Below, one piece after another: positions 10,101 to 11,886 of a stretch of DNA of 11,886 nucleotides. The translations under genes and the position numbers were made by a program. How positions within the stretch are numbered: position 1 is the first letter of the stretch; each line of letters begins with the position of its first letter. Source of the DNA: Bacteroidaceae bacterium (lineage in GTDB: Bacteria > Bacteroidota > Bacteroidia > Bacteroidales > Bacteroidaceae). The stretch is taken from the NCBI GenBank assembly GCA_017466065.1, contig JAFTUV010000032.1:1-11886 (forward strand), in the 5' to 3' direction. The notes below the pieces were generated by a model. It saw only the letters and a program-made list of their open reading frames with translations. It had not been told where the DNA came from and did not search any database.

Positions 10101-11141
10101 AAACTCTATATGAAGAGCTTGCACTCGGGTACATATTTGGATGAGGCTCTCGCCAACAACACAAAGACTGCTGTTGGTGCCGATGCTGAGTCGATAGAGG
10201 ACGCAAGAGCAGTTGCCATAAATACTCTCGGTGCAAGTGGCGATGCTGTGGTAGTAGGTATTGTTCCCACCCGTGGAGCTATGCTCAACTGCGCAGCGAA
10301 AGAGGGTGACGTGGTTGCATACAACAATACAGCGGTAGACAAGGCTTCTGCTTGGGTAATCGAGGAGGTTACAGAGGAAACTGTTACCGAAAATATCAAA
10401 CAGAGTGTTACTCTTACCGAGAGCAACGATGGTAACAAGTATTCAACCCTCTATCTGGGCTACAATGCCACAATACCCGAGGGCGTGACTGCATCTATTG
10501 TAACAGGCCTTAACAGCATTGGCCAGCTTATATTGGAGGATGTTACCGAAAGTATCACCGGTGGCGAGGCTATCCTTCCTGCAAAAACTGCTGTTGTGCT
10601 GAGCGGCGATGTTTCCGATGCGAAAGAATTTGCTTATACCAAGACCTCGGAGTATATTGGCACTTGTGTCAATATACTCCGAGGTACCGCATATACAAAA
10701 TATGTTGCTTGTGGCACCGATTGTGCAGATAGCAAGATATATATGCTTGCGAAGAAGAGCGGCCGCGTTGCCTTCTACTGGGCTTATGCGAACCGTGACG
10801 CTAACGGCAACTATGTATATGTGAATGCTGACAATGAGATTTGTGAAAGTACCGACGAGGGCGCACACAAGAACCACAACAAGGGCGGTTACGTTAAGTG
10901 TAATGCCAATAAGTCGTACCTGCAATTGGATAATGGCAACGATGAGGCCAACCAAGCTGCTGTTGCAATGTTCGGCTTCTTCTTCGGAGGCAACACCACC
11001 GACATTGATAGCATAAATGCCGTGGCTCGCGTGTACGAGGGCAGTGTATTTGACTTGCAGGGCCGCAAGCTCGACAAGGTGACCGAGCCGGGTATCTACA
11101 TTGTGAATGGCAAGAAGGTATTTGTGCAAGAGGTTGAGTAA
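1122..11141 (+). CDS. Giant secreted M60-family (enhancin-like) metallopeptidase with F5/8C repeats
   Basis: This 3339-residue exported protein is probably a zinc protease acting on O-glycosylated (mucin-like) glycoproteins at the cell surface. The start is fixed by a signal peptide, with likely cleavage at AMA|Q (19/20). Domains in order: beta-sandwich-like segment, about 20-165; beta-trefoil (ricin)-like segment, 170-318, with the QxW-like SQHWYCERVDGYY; M60 region, about 418-1006; Ig-like segment, about 1010-1105; helices; second trefoil-like segment, about 1186-1305; five F5/8C (discoidin/CBM32-like) modules at about 1350-1514, 1610-1771, 1955-2111, 2203-2368 and 2465-2635, separated by FIVAR-like helical linkers; further trefoil-like segments at 2719-2856 and 2944-3083; a beta domain from about 3100. 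The tail (about 3304-3339) carries VFDLQGRKL...PGIYIVNGKKV, resembling a T9SS sorting signal. The gluzincin motif HEIGH (H803, E804, H807) and E820 in TEVTNN provide zinc ligands and catalytic glutamate, so the enzyme appears intact. The M60 assignment is firm; trefoil assignments are weaker; the mucin substrate is inferred from the family. Confidence 0.93.
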   Translation: MKRFTSFLISLLLAIVAMAQSETKTITVTPSEGSFLHTNGSTVTSGYAYKWQSSATDYSVTITAAKDGTSKNNMDAAVTDGFSMWVGDDYSTYTFSFADCQILSYSFKFKSNATGNHVTVTPTGGEAVTSTDDEQELTVSDVNASSASIQLSGSNYAILVTELTFTVMTSPFTSGSVYHFQNIGNTAVALGASALTDVAAVTSDKESTSQHWYCERVDGYYTFRNLSNGRYLKGNGASGGYSLTDNYSDGANKFNLVFPEKNGDTTYEGYTIYSTSNDKGTTGGGGSMHRDDGNNIVGWGSYNSNTRWTISAIEYTEEELTANWNRVTELTPDSTTVSGYQKKLEAIFTDVACTILNDAYTTTNMTDDQLADDANYSALPTTLQNMVKKVRGGDWSEKTVDPAERPNGNNSTNVPTTMWTVEDTWENDYAKRFRVQMYEPYSVEGEITTYLGFNAHCNMDNPTGIYANTNQAIYIMVEGDIKDGAELWLAHQAGNGATSYYNNSAYTELHKGLNVVPYFTDGCQMWINYVVHTYKGSGTTIAEKFPHKLSDYKPLKIHIEGGYINGYFNAMGDFRAADSGTEDLWGEVDNDEDWDYYKARAALANDFALLGHRQTLLFPFGAWDSTNGYFVVANDGGGIDKALAYWLENIQVPDTTNCYGGSGNTYGDFSDTYYPGMNLDKDNGKINIMLEAWDRIMYSEHATMGLLGKTEIDWMNKLYPGWTAENTTFDIYNYGSNDTGDTYKAFCNGLDYSDYYNHHGAAVGAASGYMSGGWRVCNYHYNTMGSIIGEIAVAAGPTWGPAHEIGHQHQRVFNLNGQTEVTNNFFSNVAVWYMGMGTSRYNGSQGSLSSVLDAYNTDNNDLYTNNIWAITHLYYRLWLYYHLAGNNTQFWPRLFELCRQIPIVNGGQISGETSLLRFYQHACTAAGEDLTEFFRAHGYFELMTDRLVGDYSNATYNITEEQIETAITAVEAEGYPKNYAILLINDGTSDTTVKHNGTSKRALWDGSASAEYGSVTDFIEGNTSITTAYDAVVSADGTVTMSGGEGGVGFLVFNEDGELVSFSNKSTFELSDEAAYLLATGKATIVAVDAENNTEEAEVDLSAIQREMLGALIAKIGAMPIDDGSYRYIGFYTKSSAQELLDVLESAKTVYASNSGYGAAYEMLYTAKEEFVNSQNLSYVPFDPDLTYIITSYAYGNTMHLSSGAAVGTGIDEEATTSQWQFKTTGTDGVYKLYNVAGYYLTTPAKSAKVGSSSTESDGAAFSLIQDSPVGAWTISLSPAAEYTTLHDDSFGKVVGWESGVNASKWYLKATTDNSSNAPKTDALQALVSKTDALVNLVGEISYTINTTPVALQTTNTTGDYYVRTNATNTGGSNEGPIANLVDGGTDNYFHTQWANNAISDDNLDHYIEVNMGSGKLAAFNFSYTTRGGGATNDFPQVIKVYGSNTENTTGDESEYVLLAEISSGLPKTAGTFYNSSAVDGGIAYQYLRFMVPTTTTTRNVQHNYWHMAEFDISAATASATALTDYSSISADIILTAYNAVNAAKSYINYANVTDEQITSATSTLQDAYDALKDAYDAVIQNKKDELEDLADATDILVDSVGSIERSRVTALALTTDNLYCNAPYTAQNNSDYSAEYVSKLIDGSATTFLHTDYSGAIAAPHYLRVYLGESSTAKSFKFNYTTRDNGNNCPTTILIEGSNEAEEGYSTITTLTAAANGLPNPDPNTNGGVAESFESSVISMGAAYKYIRFKVTGVEGGNATFFVMSEFGFSTVEDIVTIEDAFEGIVSEDLWLSTYHASGDSHTMAAEGSYATLAQVEAQIVKLTEAKAVLEAAMNQVDKSALETSLAAINPLYEKMGNDDGTVKEYYASSALTDEQMTEIKAAIDAAQAVVENAGATQLQVNEAKDAIDAKYEILSGIESTDVTAREELTTLIDNVNTLLGTIAETCAAENVAVPLQTTEGDDFYIWCNSPASDSQGVAGLIDKNADGTANTGTFLGTAWGSTVAAYTHYIEVDLGEGITIDNLLFDYTTRDSDHSNQRPTAIKILGSNNKTDYTEITIISDGLATGQCEQWSMAETLELGAPYRYIRFAIATDESTGYFNMSDFNLYAIIGHTLALKEYYTTATGLEFDALCIALQSAQYAAEHYLTSDRLTEVKDKLNSYYTAINTIVEADVDDRTGLTDLVTATETLIEEVATVAEVDAVTLTEGMLYCNADNSTNESAGDSDKRGVAALIDGDLTTHLHTTYGNNAQSDDLDHYIRVDLGDASAVTAFKFNYRGRQENSNNAPTNMTVEAGNSIEADAEWVTLATLTELPTGTAPVSYESGLIEMSEAYRYVRFMVTATQNNAYTTYNDIQHKFFVMSEFGFESYPTVDVDEENYLNVTTELVRTAYNEKNSANDVATNYYMAESDYTAALDELQAAYDALEGAKAVSKDALAALIEATTLLKGQMYETAITSYTPSSVTLQNETEGAAGYLYCNAPETNSDWGTDNAGVAALIDLTDGNPNLDTFLHTEYGNDQSADGLDHYLRVDLGDGGETDYIEFGYYGRSDHTAKSPKKVIVAATNDLDGEWTTIDTLNPSEASASTETKTGCLGNGVAYRYWRFLVEETYMSSNGTDGNGHPYFCMTQFNVYKCTDVVKTEQLKYTPNIYIYVTDDLVTEVTDAIAAATTVNGDEAATQAAVNAAVDALQPVHDKLEEALKFAGVPVKITTDEANPVLYNIISKRATDGSKVLQYCEFDATNPNTVSVSAIAANSSYQAWYFMESTNGVTIKPFNGQGKALGADATDNGNTKVWAAEVGTKSYYEWKFVARTDGYYNIQVHDGINYFSNCNGEDYKMGFWSGEPDTDPGSLFKFVDATFENDNARYYQLSDFENTLEYQTSVTPEGTTVGAFTNGAAYSTAYSAASTLIEAGNTSDAVACKDAYTALRTASATVERIEPVAGKIYRIYITPGLTDSREGASMRIGDNGKLACGEYSAAITDYYFAFEYDADGKLYMKSLHSGTYLDEALANNTKTAVGADAESIEDARAVAINTLGASGDAVVVGIVPTRGAMLNCAAKEGDVVAYNNTAVDKASAWVIEEVTEETVTENIKQSVTLTESNDGNKYSTLYLGYNATIPEGVTASIVTGLNSIGQLILEDVTESITGGEAILPAKTAVVLSGDVSDAKEFAYTKTSEYIGTCVNILRGTAYTKYVACGTDCADSKIYMLAKKSGRVAFYWAYANRDANGNYVYVNADNEICESTDEGAHKNHNKGGYVKCNANKSYLQLDNGNDEANQAAVAMFGFFFGGNTTDIDSINAVARVYEGSVFDLQGRKLDKVTEPGIYIVNGKKVFVQEVE
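5169..9026 (+). repeat. Tandem array of five F5/8C-plus-helical-linker modules inside the giant gene
   Basis: Five copies of one module are encoded in a row (protein residues about 1350-2635). Each has a block of the type LYCNA...LIDG...TFLHT.Y...DHY.RVDLG, then F.F.YTTR...P..I.V.GSN, then AYRY.RF, and ends in M(S/T/A).F. The closing M sits at residues 1508, 1765, 2103, 2362 and 2627, so spacings are 257, 338, 259 and 265. The longer interval before copy 3 holds an extra helical bundle (linker 1772-1954). The copies have diverged in DNA sequence, so this is an old duplication at protein level. F5/8C folds usually bind carbohydrate. Confidence 0.75.
10644..10685 (+). repeat. Near-perfect 42-base hairpin within the coding sequence
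   Basis: ACCTCGGAGTATATTG (10644-10659) is exactly complementary to CAATATACTCCGAGGT (10670-10685). The ten bases between them can extend the stem by one G-T and three Watson-Crick pairs around a TT tip. It encodes part of the C-terminal beta domain (TSEYIGTCVNILRG), about 450 bases before the stop codon. No T-run follows, so it is not a classical terminator. A palindrome this long in coding DNA is not expected by chance. Confidence 0.8.
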
Positions 11142-11171
11142 TTATTGTAGAATTCTAAAAAACTGAGAAAA

Positions 11172-11348
11172 ATGAAAATTGTGAAGAAAGAATATATAGC
11201 ACCCGCTTCATCGTTTGTGGAGATTGAGACATTGCCCTTGCTCGGGTTGAGCGCCGATGAAGGTCAAATTGACCCGGATGACGATGAGGAGGGTCAGTTA
11301 TCCAACGAGTACCGTGGCGGCGATTGGAATAATATTTGGAATATGTAA
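11172..11348 (+). CDS. Small acidic protein, 58 aa, co-transcribed with the protease
   Basis: The frame opens 30 bases after the stop of the giant gene with an A-rich run before ATG and ends at TAA just before the terminator. It is therefore very likely in the same transcript. The product has a basic start (MKIVKKEYIAP), a short hydrophobic stretch (LPLLGL, 21-26), a strongly acidic middle (DPDDDEEG, 34-41) and a tail with RGGDW...W (residues 48-56). I count 13 acidic and 4 basic residues. There is no signal peptide, membrane segment or cysteine. Small proteins beginning KK.YI.P, followed by acidic residues and an RG/W-rich end, recur in Bacteroidales in my recollection and are annotated hypothetical. 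Function is unknown; a chaperone-like partner, a regulatory peptide or a peptide precursor are all possible and unproven. Its architecture, position and terminator support a real gene. Confidence 0.72.
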   Translation: MKIVKKEYIAPASSFVEIETLPLLGLSADEGQIDPDDDEEGQLSNEYRGGDWNNIWNM

Positions 11349-11377
11349 TAATACGCAACCGCTTATCTCTAATAGTT

Positions 11378-11417
11378 CATCGCAGTGTAGCAAGTGCTAC
11401 ACTGCGATGTGTTTTTT
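11378..11417 (+). terminator. Intrinsic terminator of the protease/small-protein unit
   Basis: CATCGCAGTGTAGCA (11378-11392) and TGCTACACTGCGATG (11395-11409) form a perfect stem of 14 pairs with the four-base loop AAGT. It is followed by TG and six T residues (11412-11417). It lies 29 bases after the stop codon of the small gene. Confidence 0.92.
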
Positions 11418-11422
11418 GTAAT

Positions 11423-11490
11423 TCCTCCGTGTTTGTACTCCCTCCGCGCTTCGTTTCTCTCGCGCTCGTCCCTCTATGAGAGGGACAGTT
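11423..11490. repeat. Intergenic repeat module B, right copy
   Basis: This copy of 361-427 is in the same orientation, identical apart from one inserted T (CGCGCTCG against CGCGCCG). The hairpin GTCCCTC/GAGGGAC with loop TATGA (11468-11486) is unchanged. Here module B comes before module A; in the left flank it comes after it. Confidence 0.75.
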
Positions 11491-11495
11491 CGGTA

Positions 11496-11635
11496 CCGCC
11501 CCGCGGTGGAGGAGTTGCGTTTCTGCTTCACCTTGTCATTTCGACCGCAGGGAGAAATCTCTGTTAAACATTTAGATTTTTAATCCCCTCAGTCCTTCGG
11601 ACAGCCCCCCTTGATTACAAACAAGTGGGGCAGTT
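11496..11635. repeat. Intergenic repeat module A, right copy (hairpin array)
   Basis: This is a 140-base copy of 211-347 in the same orientation. The core from GGAGTTGCG to GAGAAATCTC is nearly identical; the end has diverged but keeps both hairpins: GTCC-TTC-GGAC (11592-11602) and a C-run/G-run stem (11604-11631) with the loop ATTACAAA. In the larger stem the pair A329:T334 of the left copy is G11613:C11622 here, a compensatory change. The unpaired C.C of the left copy is an unpaired C.T here (11609/11626). Confidence 0.7.
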
Positions 11636-11659
11636 ATTTATCATTTTGTTCTTTAAACT

Positions 11660-11695
11660 CTCCCACTTGCGTGCAAGGGGGAGTGGTCGTAGACC
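11660..11695. repeat. Third, inverted copy of the two-hairpin end of module A
   Basis: CTCCCACTTGC (11660-11670) pairs with GCAAGGGGGAG (11673-11683) with one A.G mismatch. It is followed by GGTC-GTA-GACC (11685-11695) and GAGGGGGATTT. Read on the minus strand, this lines up with the two hairpins ending modules A: a tri-loop stem after CCCCTC, then a C-run/G-run stem with its mismatch at the same pair (sixth from the base). Several pairs differ from the other copies by compensatory changes. It is non-coding. Confidence 0.6.
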
Positions 11696-11724
11696 GAGGG
11701 GGATTTCTTTTTTTGTCTGTTTCC

Positions 11725-11750
11725 CTTTTGTGCGCACACATCGGTGTGTC
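11725..11750. repeat. Intergenic repeat module C, right copy (hairpin)
   Basis: CTTTTGTG leads into GCGCAC (11732-11737), the loop ACATCG (11738-11743) and GTGTGT (11744-11749). This corresponds to 141-166 with the loop unchanged. One stem pair has swapped from G:C to C:G (11735/11746), and two have become G-T pairs (11734/11747 and 11732/11749). Confidence 0.6.
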
Positions 11751-11794
11751 CCGTCCTAAAATTTGTTTACACTATTTTGCTGTATTTCTTATAC

Positions 11795-11835
11795 TTTTCC
11801 TTGTTGGGCTAGCCCAACAAGGAAAATGTTTTTTT
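11795..11835 (+). terminator. 32-base perfect palindrome followed by a T-run (terminator-like)
   Basis: Bases 11795-11810 are exactly complementary to 11811-11826 (each arm is TTTTCCTTGTTGGGCT or its complement, centre GCTAGC). After TG come seven T residues (11829-11835). The form is that of a plus-strand intrinsic terminator, but no plus-strand gene lies between it and the terminator at 11378-11417. It may act as a backup terminator, belong to a minus-strand gene beyond the window, or be a protein-binding or mobile-element palindrome. Nothing else was identified from 11751 to the end. Confidence 0.55.
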
Positions 11836-11886
11836 ACAATCCTACCATATGTTGTCATTGAGTTAGCAATGCCACCATTTCCTCAC

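Noticed and set aside
8577..11129. Long minus-strand reading frames at 8577-9587 and 10443-11129
   Set aside because: Also antisense shadows of the giant gene; compositions rich in I, C and V without any domain pattern.
11155..11358. 67-aa minus-strand frame antisense to the small acidic gene
   Set aside because: The plus-strand frame fits better: correct spacing after the giant gene, A-rich start region and a terminator in the right orientation.
11855..11886. Possible C-terminal end (EEMVALLTQ, stop) of a minus-strand gene entering from the right
   Set aside because: Only nine codons are visible, and a plus-strand ATG at 11869 is equally possible; too short to decide.
1..11886. tRNA, rRNA or known riboswitch genes
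   Set aside because: No cloverleaf, rRNA-like block or riboswitch core was recognised in the non-coding flanks.

Overview
The window looks like chromosomal DNA from a Bacteroidota host, most likely a gut-type member of the order Bacteroidales. Four things point that way: a promoter matching the Bacteroidota consensus (TTTG, 20 bases, TAnnTTTG); an A/T-rich start region without a Shine-Dalgarno sequence; a very large exported protein ending in a type IX secretion (T9SS)-like tail; and hairpin-rich intergenic repeats typical of the group. The genus cannot be fixed; Muribaculaceae or Prevotellaceae would fit.

Layout. Positions 1-980 hold no convincing gene. They contain short hairpin repeats (modules C, A and B at 141-166, 211-347 and 361-427), a 191-bp foldback element with 17-bp inverted ends that resembles a MITE (526-716), and a short direct repeat (758-814). 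A promoter lies at 981-1012, followed by a leader of about 100 bases. One giant gene (1122-11141, 3339 aa) fills most of the window. A 58-codon gene follows 30 bases later (11172-11348), and a strong intrinsic terminator (11378-11417) closes the two-gene unit. The right flank (11423-11835) repeats modules B, A and C in a different order, adds an inverted copy of part of A, and contains a 32-base perfect palindrome followed by a T-run.

The giant protein is a secreted M60-family (enhancin-like) zinc metallopeptidase with HEIGH at residues 803-807 and a probable third zinc ligand, E820. Beta-trefoil-like segments, five tandem F5/8C (discoidin/CBM32-like) modules separated by helical linkers, a C-terminal beta domain and the sorting-like tail accompany the protease. 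Members of this family with a known role cleave O-glycosylated mucin-type glycoproteins, so the likely job is attack on, or attachment to, host mucin at the cell surface. The small acidic protein downstream is probably co-transcribed; its function is unknown.

The observations most worth following are: the two-hairpin repeat present in three copies with compensatory base changes; the 58-aa acidic peptide; a near-perfect 42-base hairpin inside the coding sequence at 10644-10685; and the MITE-like element upstream of the promoter.
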